From positions 105,043,143-105,107,142 of the forward strand of contig NC_084799.1 of assembly GCF_963169125.1 (NCBI RefSeq): 64,000 nt of DNA, read 5' to 3'. The position numbers and the translations under genes were made by a program. Shown piece after piece: positions 23,706 to 35,010 of this stretch. The stretch comes from Humulus lupulus (Eukaryota > Streptophyta > Magnoliopsida > Rosales > Cannabaceae). The notes beneath the pieces are model-generated. The model was not told the origin of the DNA. It saw only the letters and a list, made by a program, of their open reading frames with translations, and did no database searches. Position 1 is the first letter of the stretch. The number at the start of each line of letters is the position of its first letter.

Positions 23706-24438
23706 TTACTGGTAATACCACCGAAGATGCTCGACATTCCAGGCACGACATATCAACTCCTCATTTAGTCGGGCCAATTTGTATGTTCCCGGACATACAA
23801 CACTCTTGACTTGGTATGGGCCTTCCCATTTAGGTCTCAGCCATCCCGCACTAGGGTCTCAGATGGCTAAGAAGACTCTTCGCAACACTAGATCTCCAAC
23901 CCCAAACTTTCTATCCTTCACCTCAGAGTTGAAAGACCTGGCCACCTTTTGCTAGTAGGATGCTACCTGAAGCTGAGAAGCTTCACTGAGCTCCTCCACT
24001 AGGTCCAGGGATTCTCGGAGTAAAGTGTGGTTTGTGGTCGGGTCATATGAGTCCCGTCGGTGCATGGAGATTGCTGCCTAGGTTGGGAGCATGGCTTCAT
24101 ACCCATAGGCCATTAAGAATGGCGAGTGTCGGTGGAGGTCCTGGCAGTGGTGCGGTAGCTCCACAATGTCGTAGGCAGCTCCTCGGGCCAGGCGCCTTTC
24201 ACCTGCTCAAGCCTTTTCTTTAAGGTGGCTTTAAGCATCTTATTGACTGCTTCCATCTACCCGTTTGCCTGCAGGTGGGAAATGAAAGCTTTTCATGACT
24301 TCGTATTGCTGACAGAAATCTATGAACGCCTCAATGTCGAACTGCAGACTGTTGTCGGAGAATATCTTCCTTGGAAGCCGATAGTGGCAAACAATGTTCT
24401 TGATGAAAAAATCTAGAGCTTTCTTGGAAGTTATAGTA
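23706..24438 (-). pseudogene. E1 integrase, C-terminal part, broken
   Basis: On the minus strand it begins in the middle of the integrase core (TITSKKALDFFIKNIVCHY), continues with the second catalytic Asp (SDN), the conserved VEAVNKMLKATLKKRL region with the catalytic Glu, LPTTLWSYRTTART, and the chromodomain-less C-terminal part GWLRPKWEGPYQV...WNVEHLRWYYQ with a stop at 23706. Frameshifts (near 24270) and stops interrupt it. The N-terminal zinc finger, the first catalytic Asp and everything upstream in pol are absent, because at 24438 the sequence switches directly into an inverted LTR. The sequence type fits Tat gypsy elements, as does the antisense ORF downstream. Confidence 0.85.
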
Positions 24439-25331
24439 TCCGTGATTTGGTCATTGAACATGTGGCAATTAGGAGTAATTAGTGACAGGCCATGAAGTCC
24501 TCGGGCTTCTAGTTTCTCCATGTACTTCAGTTCGGCCGAGTTAGAGATGTCTCCTGGTGAGGCCACGACCCGAGGTCTTCTCTCAGGCGAGGATGCCTCC
24601 AAGTGAGGCCACGTTCCGAGCCTATTTTCGAAGCAAGGATACCTTCAAGTGAGGCCATGCCATGAGGTCACCCCCCTCGGGGAGAGGATGTCTCCAGGTG
24701 AGGTCACTCCTCGAGGGGCCCCTCTCACATGGCCATTCTCCAAGTCCAGGACTTCGGTCCTCGGGCCCGGAATTAATGCCAGGTGCCAATCACTGCTGGC
24801 GTGGGCCTCGAGAGGATCGTCTAACAGCTTTTGGCAATCCTTGATTGGTGGTTTCGAGTTCGTACACTCGACAATTGTCATTTCCCACAATGCCGCCTAA
24901 CATGGGCAAATGTGCGCCGCACCCTAACAGTCACATATATGTTCCTCATAAAGTTGGTGTGTGACTTTCTGCAATGGGCCCTGTAGAATTCGCGTGGGCC
25001 ATAGTCTTTATTTTAACAACAACCCTTTATGTATTAACTAAACATTAAGAGATGATTGACATTAATGACCCCAGCCCCTATAAATAGGGTTGGGATATCT
25101 CCTTGTAAGTGGTTCGATTTTTTAGAGAGAGAAACTCTATACTCAGTGCAATATATACGCTGCATGAGAATCACCATAGAAGCTTGCCACTGCAAGCTTT
25201 AAACTCACTAAATGATAGAGACTTGTGGACTAGGGCTCTTTTATAGCCTGAACCATGTAAAACCCTGGGTTCTATCATTGTTCTTTCTTTAATCTCTCAT
25301 ATTAAGTTGACAACGAAAAAGGCAGTCAACA
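24439..25331 (+). repeat. E1 right LTR, inverted relative to the element
   Basis: An LTR in plus orientation, next to minus-strand integrase. It starts within about 5 bp of the expected U3 terminus (TCCGTG; the left copy begins TGTTGTCCGTG) and runs to the U5 end GGCAGTCAACA at 25331. It includes CTATAAATAGGG near 25078. It is followed by ATATG, the same five bases that precede the left LTR. No primer binding site follows, in keeping with its being the outer end of the insertion. Confidence 0.8.
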
Positions 25332-26546
25332 ATATGCTTCCTAAAGTTGGTGGCGTGCAACATCTTGTTTAAGTGATGAAGATACTATGTGGGTTTTGGC
25401 AGAGGAGAAATGTTGGTTTTGAGCATTATCTAACAATCAACGTTGGCTAAAAAGGCCCTTAAAATTTGGGTTGCCATAAACGACAAAGCGTTAGAACCAC
25501 CACGCCACCGAGTTCCTTTGTCCCTAAAAAATTGAATTTATATTGATGATATTATTAAATACCTATTTTTTACTGTATATTATTATAATAATGATATTGT
25601 AACACCCTACTGAACAGGGACCGTTACACTGTGTAATTTAAATAGTGCTTAACTCGCTAAACGAGTCATTTCAATTTAAATTGTGTAATTAAAACTAACC
25701 ACAGGTTTAGGTACTAAAAATTTTGGTCAACAACAACCATTTCATTAAAAGGTTTAGAATCGTACATGGGATCCCAAAAGGGTTTATAAACTAACACATG
25801 AACAACATAAACACCAAAGCCGACCTAGGTGATGAAATTCCGGGTTCAACCCGAGTTCCAGCAAGTAGTCTCGACCGTGGCAGTCGAGTAGGCCACATAT
25901 GTACACTCCGCCCCTGAAGCTCCCCATCTCAGAGCTGGTCCAACTATTCCTTACCCTTACCTCTACCACAGAGCATCTGTAAGCCGAAACCCAACAAGAA
26001 AACCTCACAAGGTATAACAATACTCAAATACTCAAAAGCACTAAACACATGCTTCACAATTATCCAATCCATTTAAATTTGTAAACACGTTCCACAGTTT
26101 ACAAAGATGTTCATATAATCAATTACACGACTCAGGAAGATAGTCCTCCCGAACGACCCTACTGAGCTAAATGTGTACACAAGCATTTGATCCATGGTTC
26201 ATGCCAGAAAAGTGGGGACTGAACCCTCCAAAGTATACTCACCTTCATGGCCTGCAATCCACACGCTTTGCCGGTCTGCCCCACACTTAATGCGACGAAT
26301 GTCCAACCTCACATTCAACATGTTGGTCAAAAATCAATAATATCATACATTCACCGGTAGCTCAAAGCTAATGAGCATATCTAATTTAATGTGAACAAGC
26401 ATGCATAGAGCCAAACCGGGGCCCTATTGCCCTATTATCTTTTTAGCTAGCCTTAGAACTAGCCAAGTGTACCTTGTGCTTTATATTTCAGGCGACCGTG
26501 GGGTCGTACAAGCGTATATAATGCTTCTGGGTTGGCCTAGCCACAA

Positions 26547-27324
26547 TTAGAGCTGTAAATGTGGACTGACCCGACCCACATTTTCGTGCCTTCGAATAAT
26601 TCGGGTCGGGCCAGGCCCATATTTAAATTTGTTTTGGGCCGGGCCAACCCATATTTGAAAGAGTAAGCCAAATACGACTCATAGGCCTGGCCCATGTCGT
26701 GCCGTGCTCGTGTCGTGTCGGGCCGACCCACTTTCTTTATTTGGGCCTAAATTCGGGCCTACTTTTAGGCCCATTTTATTATTGCCAAAAAATGTGAGGA
26801 TGGGGAATTGAACCCTCCAACTCCTCTTTAACAATCAATGGACTCACCACCAATCCAAATATATTTTGAGATACTTTTCAACAATACTTTACACAAAATT
26901 ATATCAAAGATAATTATTAGAATTTGAATACCTACTAATAAATGCTAAAAATTTTAACTCACAAATCTTAAAATAAATTAATATAATTATAAAATTATAA
27001 ACATTGAGAAAACTAATAGATTTTATTATCATTATTTTAATTATGAGATAATTGACAAATAAAAATTTATTATAATTATTGATATCAAAATATCGGGCTA
27101 TTTATCGTGTCGTACTTTCGAGCTAGTTTGTTCATGATTTTGTGTTGTGCCTTTCGGCTTGTCGTGCCGTATTGTGCTCAAGCCCATGTCGTTTCGTGCA
27201 AATTTTCAATCCGTGTCATGCCTGGCCCATGCCCATATTTTTTTGTGCCGTGTCATGCTTGTGCCTCCTCGACTCGTGCCGGTTTCGTGCCATGCTAGAA
27301 AGCCCGACCCGTATTTACAGCTCT
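26547..27324. mobile_element. hAT-like non-autonomous element 1
   Basis: Terminal inverted repeats AGAGCTGTAAAT / ATTTACAGCTCT lie just inside perfect 8-bp duplications AGCCACAA (26539-26546 and 27325-27332), as in hAT elements. The subterminal parts are repetitive, rich in GGGCC and GTGCC words; the centre is AT-rich. No transposase. Confidence 0.8.
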
Positions 27325-27518
27325 AGCCACAATGACCTGTATTCAGCATGCTATTGTCATCCTCGACTTATAAGCCAAGCTTCTTATTCCACATAAGCGA
27401 CTATAAAGTCACATAGGAGTCCATTCCCCTAGGACATGGGATAAGAAAGTCATACCGAGGCTTATTGCCCTATCCTTTGTATAACCAGCCTTAGAGTTGG
27501 CCTAGCGTACCTGGTGCT

Positions 27519-29346
27519 TGTTGGGGTTTTATGCCCTAATTAAAACCCAATTTCTTTGTAATCTCATTTATTATCAATAAAAGAACAGAAATCATTTTTA
27601 ACTTGGTCAATCACTTTGCTCAGATATTTTATTTTCATGAGTATTTGTTTAATATAAACTTCTATTAAATCCCGAGCATATAGCTAATCGAATTTATAGT
27701 GACGTAATCACAAGGGAATATAAATATGATTATATGTTCAAATATGAGTTAGTCCTAAGATTAGTCAGTGCACAGGATTTACATTGACTTGCCAATCTAC
27801 GATATGATCTACTTACACATCCTAGTGTTATGTTCTCTCCAGAACATTAGCAAAGTAGATAAGATCGGATGTATTTGTTACATCGGACTGGACCGATATT
27901 GACAGTAGATAGGATAAGTAAACATATCGTTATTATCTATTCTAGTCATATAGACCATAGGTCAATTCAATCTCAATTATGAGTGGTTAGTATTCTAACT
28001 GATTGTATTATTTGAGTTCTTTGACTTATTCATTACCAGCTTACCCTACGGACTAGCCTATATTTACATCTTGGGAACTCGGTAGTATGATTGAGTGGGA
28101 GTGTTAATCATAGATATGAACATCTATAGCTTGTGATGAAGAAGTGAAATGATGGTTTCCTTTTAGTTTGTTTCAAGATGCTAAATGATAGAGATCTCAA
28201 TTCAGGAATTAATATTAGTTTACTGAGATATCATTTACAAGGAACTAAGTGTTTTAAGGATAAAATACAATGAGGGGTGAGACGGTATTTTAGTCCCATC
28301 TCATTGTAGACTGTCTATAAAGGATTGAGTGACAATTATGGTTGTAACACTGGATAATTAATAACGTATCTATATTGCTTATAGAGCGTTCTATGAATTC
28401 AAGAGTGCAATTCCAAGTCTTTAGTGGAGTCACGAGGAATGAATAAGTTAGTAAATTTAATTGTTAGATTTATGATAAATTATTGGAGCTTGATTTCATA
28501 GGCACATGGTCCCCACTGTACCTTGGATAAAATCATCTAGATAGTCTCAATTAATTGATTTAATTATCAATTAGAATTATCAAAGTTGACCAGATCAATT
28601 TTGGATAGTTTCACAGAGTTATGTAATTTAGAGAAGAAAAGAGAAATTAGGACATATTTATAAATTAAGATAAATAAGTTTAAATCAAGGTTTAAATTAT
28701 AAATAATTAATTTGATAAATGATTTAAATAATTAAGTCAATAGAAAATAATACAGGCCTTGATTTTAAATCTAACGGGCTTATAATTAAATTGGAAATTT
28801 CACGGGCCTAAAACCCATGATAATTTCGACCTAGGGATGATATTATCTACTATTTTATTGATTTTTGAATTAAATAAATGACCTAATTAAGTCTATAAAA
28901 GGAATGATAAGAGAGAGTTAAAAATATAAGTTGAATCACAAGTTTCTGAGAAGATCAAAAGATCTATTAGGTTTTAAATTCTCTTTACTGCATAAGTCCT
29001 TTTCTAAGCCTCAATTTTATCTTCTATTCTTCTTCTCTCTGTATCTATCTCATGTGTTGAGAATTTCCCACCCTAGTCTAGGTGATTCCAATGATACTTT
29101 GGAAGCTTGTGAAGAAAATTGAAGAACGGTTCAGTTTCTTGATAATACTCTACGACAGAAAGGATACAAGGGTTAGAGAAACTGAAGGAATGACTCAATC
29201 ATTCCGCTGCGTATAATGTAAGTATTCTTATCATTATTTCTCATTGAATTCAATTTTAGAAACATGTTTTAGGTTGTCTCATATTAACTTGTTTAGTATT
29301 AGATCTACCTGAAAATAAATAAAGATCCTGTATAAGTTTCCTTACA
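27519..29346 (+). mobile_element. Solo LTR, family S (copy 2), plus orientation
   Basis: TG at 27519 and CA at 29346, flanked by perfect GTGCT duplications (27514-27518 and 29347-29351). Homologous over its whole length to 1176-3050 in inverse orientation. It interrupts Z1 in the middle of a repeat unit related to 26445-26530. No coding region. Confidence 0.88.
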
Positions 29347-29446
29347 GTGCTTTGATTTCCAAATGACCATAGGGTTGGACAAGTGTATATCACGCTCTTG
29401 GTTAGGCCTAACCATATTGGCTTGTGCTCAGTGCGCTATTGCCACC

Positions 29447-29635
29447 CTTGACTTATAAGTCAATCCTTTCAGCTAGCGCTCAACGCACTATTGCCGTCCT
29501 TGACTTATAAGTCAAGTATTTTCAACCAGCGCTCAACGCCCTATTGTTGTCCTTGACTTATAAGTCAAGCCTTTTCAACCAGCGATCAACGTGCCATTGT
29601 CGTCCTCTACTTATAAGTCAAGTGTTTTTAACCAG
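29447..29635. repeat. 53-bp tandem repeat in Z1, about 3.6 copies
   Basis: Each unit starts CTTGACTTATAAGTCAAG, itself a near-perfect hairpin (CTTGACTTATAAGTCAAG is self-complementary), followed by a part containing CCAGCGCTCAACG. A related, interrupted unit lies at 27340-27390. The units occur in Z1 and I did not see them in Z2. Confidence 0.85.
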
Positions 29636-31629
29636 ACAATACAAACGAGCATATGTCATTCAACCATTATCCAGATACTGAGCATTCAAACATGCGTAAT
29701 CAAACAATCACATGCATAATTATGATCATGCTCATTCGCAGGGGCTAGTGCCCTGATCATAACCATGCTCAACAATTGGGCCAAGCCCTAATAACAATTT
29801 AACACATATTGGGTGCAGTTTTCTTAACTCAGGTCCGAGTGCAACGTATAATAAGAACAACCCTCGAGCATGATTCTGATCCGAGCCCTAACGGTAAACC
29901 TTGTCACAACCATAATATAGAATCCCATCAATAACGAGTGAATAAAGGCTTCCAGAGTGAGTCCTGGCCTTTAAGATATCGAATCCTACTCAATCGGGTA
30001 CTATTATCGATCCTGAGCCTTTAGGCTTGAGTCCACGTCACTCAAAACCCACTTTTGCCAAAAACCTCTATTTGCGCCGCGACACCCTTCAAATAGAGCC
30101 ACAACGCCCTCACAATTAGAGCCACGACTCTCCACAAAATCAGAGTGCCCAACCCTCATTTTTTCTAGACATAGGCCGCGGCGCAGCTCCACAAGCGCTG
30201 CGGCGTGATAGAGGTTCAAAGAATCGCCTAGGCTCCTAGGTTCATGAGGGTCGCGACGCCCCAAGAACAGGTCCATGGCGCGACCTCGCGAACCTAGTTT
30301 TCTCCGATCTAATTCGTCCTAAAACTCACCAAAACCATTCCAAACCCACAATTCAATCCCAAAACATCAGCAGTATATCCCAGGCAGCAAAACCCAAATT
30401 TCAAACGAATTAAAAACTCATCAAAACCATTGAATTCAATCAAGCTTAAGAAACTTAAGAAAAGAAAAACTCAGAAGTTTAGGGGCTCGAATTACCTCTG
30501 ATAAATCCTTTTCCAGCTAAATTCTCAGGGTATCAAGCTTCTAATCTTCCCTAGAATCGTTATGACTCTAACCTTTCTTGAATCCGAGCTCTAAAACTCG
30601 AGCTTCCTTTGAAAATGCTAAGGAGTGTGAAGAGTGAGCGGGAGAGAGAGAACGAGAGTGAGACGTGAGTGTTTTCGGAGTTAATGAACTCAGCTGAACC
30701 CTTATATACAAATGGTCCCAAATGACCAAAATACCCCCACTTAACTCGATTCTCCCTCAACACCCCATAAGGGTAAAAATGTCATTTTCACTATCTAATC
30801 CCGCTCTATACTCGAATTTCCCCAAATAAATCCGCTAAACATGGAGCATTTCTATTTCTCCCAAAATATGACTCACGCTACAATGAGTCCCGGTGACTCT
30901 CCAAATCACCAAAAATACCCCTTGCTCGTTGTGAGTCGGGTAGGGCTGGGCATGGGTTGGGTTGGTCGGGTTGAGGGTGTTTGAATGAGCCAACCCAATT
31001 ACATCGGCCTAGAAAATTCTAACCCATTTAAAACATTTTTAATATATAACCCAACCCTACTAATTACATTAAGGGTTGGGTTATAACCCATTTAAAAAAA
31101 AATTATTTAAAATTCAAACAATAATGTAGAAAAGATGATCAAATTAAAATCTAAATGAAGAAAATAATGTCTTAGTAGTTTCTACTACTAGTTAGTACTT
31201 AACAACTCAAATATTATAGTCATCCAAATTCGAAAAACAAGTCTTAAAATCATTACAATCATTCATAAAAGTAAGTAGATAGTTCTTAGAAATTTAAATA
31301 GAGCAAAAAAAAGCTTGAATCCATCAATGAACAATGGCGATGGGTGCATTGGTCTTCTCTTTTGTTGTCGCTTTGTCCTTAAGTTTGTTGTCTACAATTC
31401 AAAAACCAAATTTAAACACTTATTGAAAATAAAAAACAATAAAGTAAGAACATTATTATTTAAGAAGTCATCACTAATTTATTTAAGCAAGTATCAAAAT
31501 ATTTCAGCACTTGTATAAGTTGTATTGTATGATTTTGAGCAAATATCATAATATTTAACACTTATTTAAGCACTTAACCAATCTCTATATATGATCTCTA
31601 TTTAATTATATGAGTTTGAAATTTATTAT

Positions 31630-32764
31630 TGTTATCCCCAAAAATTGGACATCAATGACGTGGTAATAGAGGTGATAAGTGGCATGGAATAGTTGGGCGA
31701 TCTGGCTTAGTAGCAGCCCAATACATCAGTAAAGAGTTTGGACTGCTTAAAAGATATCATAACCAAGCCAAATGCACCCGAGGAGAATACTTGGGCTAAG
31801 GTGTGCTTCGCTCGGACCAAAGTCCGAGGAGCCCAAGTGCTTGGCTCGGACCCTAGTTCGAGGAGCCCAAATGCTTGGCTCGGACCCTAGTCCGAGGAGC
31901 CCAAGTGTTTGGCTCGGACACTAGTCCGAGGAGAGGCACAAGTGATGAGCTCGGACCTTGGTCCGAGGAAGAAGCCTCATGTAGTCCGGTCGGACTATGA
32001 TCCGAAGAGAAGTTTTTTGAAGTGTGGCTCGGACCATGGTCCGAGGAGAAGCCAAGGAGAGTGGCTCGGACCTTGGTCCGAGGAGAGCCAATGCGTGTGG
32101 CTCGGACCCTAGTCCGAGGAGAGCCAAGAAGGGTGTAGTCGGATCTTGGTTCGAGGAGAGTAAGGGGTATGGTCCGTATGCAGGTGTTCAACATGCATAT
32201 GTCCGACCAGAAGACGATATTCATCAAACAAATGGACCAGACCACGTCAAATTCCCAGAAATGGCTTCAGCAAGAATCGGTCTGGGCATCGCGGGAATCT
32301 CTCATTCCTCACTCAAATTGAGGAATCTGTTGTATTTAGAATATTTTGTGTAATTTACATATAATATAAATAATAAAATATCCCAATCCTAGGGGATATC
32401 AGTTTAGGATCCCAAGCCTATAAATAGAGGGTTAATGGGATCAAAAAAAGGACTTTTTGGCAATTTAAGATTTGGTCTGAGTTCTAGAGAGAGAAAGTAC
32501 GTTTTTCTTGAGAGAGAAACCCTTTTTGTATTCCTATTTACACTGAAGAAACTCAGTTGACATTGGTTCATCTGATCTTGAGTGTGGATAAAATAATAAA
32601 ATCTCTAAGTGGATTAGGCTATTATCGACTGATCGGGGCTGAACCACTATAAAATCTCTTGTGTTATTTACTTTTCTTGATTAAACTGTCTGTGTCGTTT
32701 AACTTCTCTTGAATGTTCATCGTTTTTGACGTTCTCACGTCGTTGGCTAAAAACACAGTCAACA
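31630..32764 (+). mobile_element. Solo LTR of the T2 family (TSD ATTAT)
   Basis: TG at 31630 and CA at 32764, flanked by perfect ATTAT duplications (31625-31629 and 32765-32769). The start TGTTATCCCC and end AAACACAGTCAACA match the T2 LTR. A TATA-like CTATAAATAGAGG lies near 32420. A palindromic repeat array occupies 31808-32162. It is nested inside hAT-like element 2, which is nested inside Z1. Confidence 0.88.
31808..32162. repeat. About ten tandem units with a palindromic core
   Basis: Units of about 34-40 bp share the core CTCGGACC-N4-GGTCCGAG, for example CTCGGACCATGGTCCGAG near 32030, a perfect palindrome. Units differ in the spacer and in the part between cores. They lie in the U3 region of the solo LTR. 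Because each unit lacks stops, long chance frames arise on both strands. Confidence 0.85.
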
Positions 32765-33119
32765 ATTATTAATCAACAAATCTCAGTTTTAGTAAGGGCT
32801 TTCTTTACAAAAGAGCTTTGGGTCCACAGTAATTAACTTATTATGATTGGCACTTTAGGAATTTAATTAAAGAGATCTCATGAGATCAATGTGTCATTTT
32901 TACTTTGTCACACGATTCAAAATTTTCACAATCATAATTGAGCTAATAGTGACATAATATATGTATATACATTAGTCTTTATATAAAATATACATTTTTA
33001 GTCACTGATAAAGGTCACAGCCAACAGACAAATTTAAATTTCACTACTCATACTAGTGGTGGAAACAACTAGTCTATAGCTATCTTTTCTTATTATTTAT
33101 ACTATAAATTTTGGTGGAA

Positions 33120-33392
33120 ATATATATATATATATTTATATATATATATATATATGCAACTGATATTGGTGGTGCAACCAAAAAACAAATACTGAAAATT
33201 TATATATATAATATAATATGAGGTAACAAAGTTTATGATTTTTTTAAAATTAACTATATGTATATATACTTTACTTATAATACGGTCAGTTATATATATA
33301 TATACTTATATTACAGATAATACATATACATATACAGATAATACATATATATATATATTCAGATAATATATTACATTATATATATATACCTG
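33120..33392. repeat. TA-rich microsatellites
   Basis: Runs of alternating TA at 33120-33156, around 33290, 33345 and 33376, inside hAT-like element 2. Confidence 0.85.
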
Positions 33393-34280
33393 GAGCTGGA
33401 GCTAGAGCTTCGTGCCACCGAGGAGCTTCACCGAGGAGCTTCACCGTGTCACCTTCACCGACGATGACGACGTGAGCTCACCTGCTGCTGGAATGGAGAA
33501 CTAGTGGACCGATCGACGACGACGTGAGCTTGCTTGCTGGACTGGAGAACCAGTGGACCGACGACATGAGCTTCGCCTGCTGGTGGAGCTTTGCCAAGGA
33601 GTGGACCAATGTGTGAACTCTGGTCTGGACTGGAGTGCTGGTGGTGCAGCCGAAGAGAAGAGAAGGCAAGGGAGGCAGGGGTGTCTAATGTGTTTATATA
33701 TGTATGTAATATGTATTATATTTAGGGTTTAGTTTACGGTAGGTAGTCGAGCTGGGTTGGGTAGTATGGGTTAGGATTATATTGGGCCGTGGTCGGCCCA
33801 ATTAAAATCAGGTTGTTACATTAATTGACCGAATCGGCTTCGGCCTGCAATTGTTGGGCTTGGTCGACCCATTTTCGGGTTGGGTTGGCCGGTTTGGTCG
33901 GCCCAATCTCAAAAATGCCCAGTCCTAGAGCCGGGTATAAATTTCCCGTTGTGAGAAAACCGCTATCTAGCTCGAAAGGACCGACTCCAGCCAAATATCT
34001 CAAATATACCCACATAACCATGTGGGCTCAACATATAACACATATAATTATAGATTTACCCATAGTGGGTTAAAATTACAAAAATGCCATTCTTAACATA
34101 AACGGGCCTATAAGCACATTTTACACATGTAAACATGCACAATTAGTCATATTATAATATAACCCATGTAATTCACATAATCACATAATTAATCAGTTAA
34201 ATTCACATAATATCCCAAAATTGCCCTTCTGTCCCCCTAATCAAAACACTAAGCCTTATTAGGAATTTTGGGATGCTACA

Positions 34281-34580
34281 GATATTTTATAACATTTGAA
34301 TTTATATTAATATAATTAATAAATATCTAATCTAGTATTACATATTATTATAATAATGATATTTTATAACATTTAAATTTATATTAATATAATTTATAAA
34401 TATATAATGATATTTTATAATATTTAAATTTATATTAATATAATTAAGAAATATTTATTTTTAATTGGTTTTAAAATTATTTTCCGTTAAATATTTGGAA
34501 TATTTTGTTAAAATTAACAAAAGAAACCGTTAAAACTAAGAATTTATGTTATCTACACACTTTATATATAGAAGAGATAT
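34281..34580. repeat. Degenerate AT-rich repeat, copy 2
   Basis: Same units as 4190-4620, in the same orientation: GATATTTTATAACATTTGAA, ATATTAATATAATTAA and, at the end, GTTAAATATTTGGAATATT followed by GTTAAAACTAAGAATT. Z1 is inserted at the GATAT inside one of these units. Confidence 0.6.
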
Positions 34581-34734
34581 TACTACTAATTATTATGATT
34601 TATTAATTGATATTAATGACTAACATTTTAACGTTTTTTTATTAGAAAACATTTGATGCACACTATTACAAAAAAAGCCACTTGAGTCAGTTCACAACTG
34701 CCACAATTGACTTTTTGCGCTAGTTTTAAAAGTG

Positions 34735-35010
34735 ACGTGAACTCCTATGACTCAAACCAACCTGACATTAGCATCAGTGGAGCACTGATGCAAACCTGAC
34801 ATTTGAGTCAGTAGGGCACTGACGCAAATGTTAGGAATTTGAGTTAGTGTAGCACTGTCACAAATGCCAGGTTTGCATCAGTGCTCCACTGACGCTAATG
34901 TCAGACATTTGCATCAGTGCTACACTGACTCAAATGTCAGGTTTGCATCAGTGCCTCACTGACGCGAATGCCAAACTTATTTGCATCAGTGCTCCACTCC
35001 CACAGAGGCT
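34735..35010. repeat. Left subterminal repeats of the CACTA element
   Basis: About eight copies of CAGTGCTCCACTGACGC-like words in both orientations, each with GTCAGTG/CACTGAC arms. The right array at 37600-37900 has the same arms with a CCC loop (GTCAGTGCCCCACTGAC). They are probably transposase-binding sites. Confidence 0.8.

Larger units (their letters stand above)
5128..25331 (-). mobile_element. E1: Tat-type Ty3/gypsy element with inverted LTRs and nested insertions
   Basis: The left LTR (5128-5755 plus 15861-15984) and right LTR (24439-25331) are homologous but inverted to each other. Both outer ends are U5 ends (TGTTGATTGCC at left, GGCAGTCAACA at right). A 5-bp duplication ATATG flanks the whole (5123-5127 and 25332-25336). 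Inside, on the minus strand, lie an integrase remnant, a 3' non-coding region with an antisense ORF, a polypurine tract and the left LTR as a normal 3' LTR. Gag, protease, RT and RNase H are missing. Nested insertions are C1, T1 and a solo LTR at 21387. The antisense ORF and integrase type point to the Tat group. The LTRs differ by very roughly 10% by eye, so the insertion is old. Confidence 0.7.
30941..33927. mobile_element. hAT-like non-autonomous element 2 with a nested solo LTR
   Basis: Ends TAGGGCTGGGCAT and ATGCCCAGTCCTA are imperfect inverted repeats; flanks GAGTCGGG (30933-30940) and GAGCCGGG (33928-33935) match at 7 of 8 positions. Subterminal parts are GGGTTGGGTTGG-like. Without the solo LTR at 31630 it is about 1.85 kb. 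Around 33400-33650 it holds a GC-rich stretch in which a unit with GGAGAACTAGTGGACCGA recurs. No transposase. Confidence 0.78.
25598..34280 (-). mobile_element. Z1: very long solo-LTR-like element with nested insertions
   Basis: TG at 25598 and CA at 34280 with perfect GATAT duplications (25593-25597 and 34281-34285). On the minus strand it begins TGTAGCATCCC and ends GGTGTTACA, and matches Z2 (38072-50878) in its first several hundred bases. Removing the nested hAT-like elements (26547, 30941) and the solo LTR at 27519, about 3.1 kb remains, without coding capacity. It resembles the long LTRs of Tekay-type gypsy elements. Whether it is a solo LTR or a non-autonomous element cannot be settled here. 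Confidence 0.75.

Noticed and set aside
29447..29635. CRISPR-like array
   Set aside because: The 53-bp units are contiguous tandem copies without unique spacers, inside a plant retroelement.
31853..32245. 130-residue minus-strand frame and overlapping plus-strand frames
   Set aside because: They arise from the stop-free palindromic tandem repeat in an LTR; the peptides are repeat translations.
33478..33669. 63-codon minus-strand frame
   Set aside because: It falls in a repeated GC-rich stretch of an hAT-like element and has no homology I recognise.
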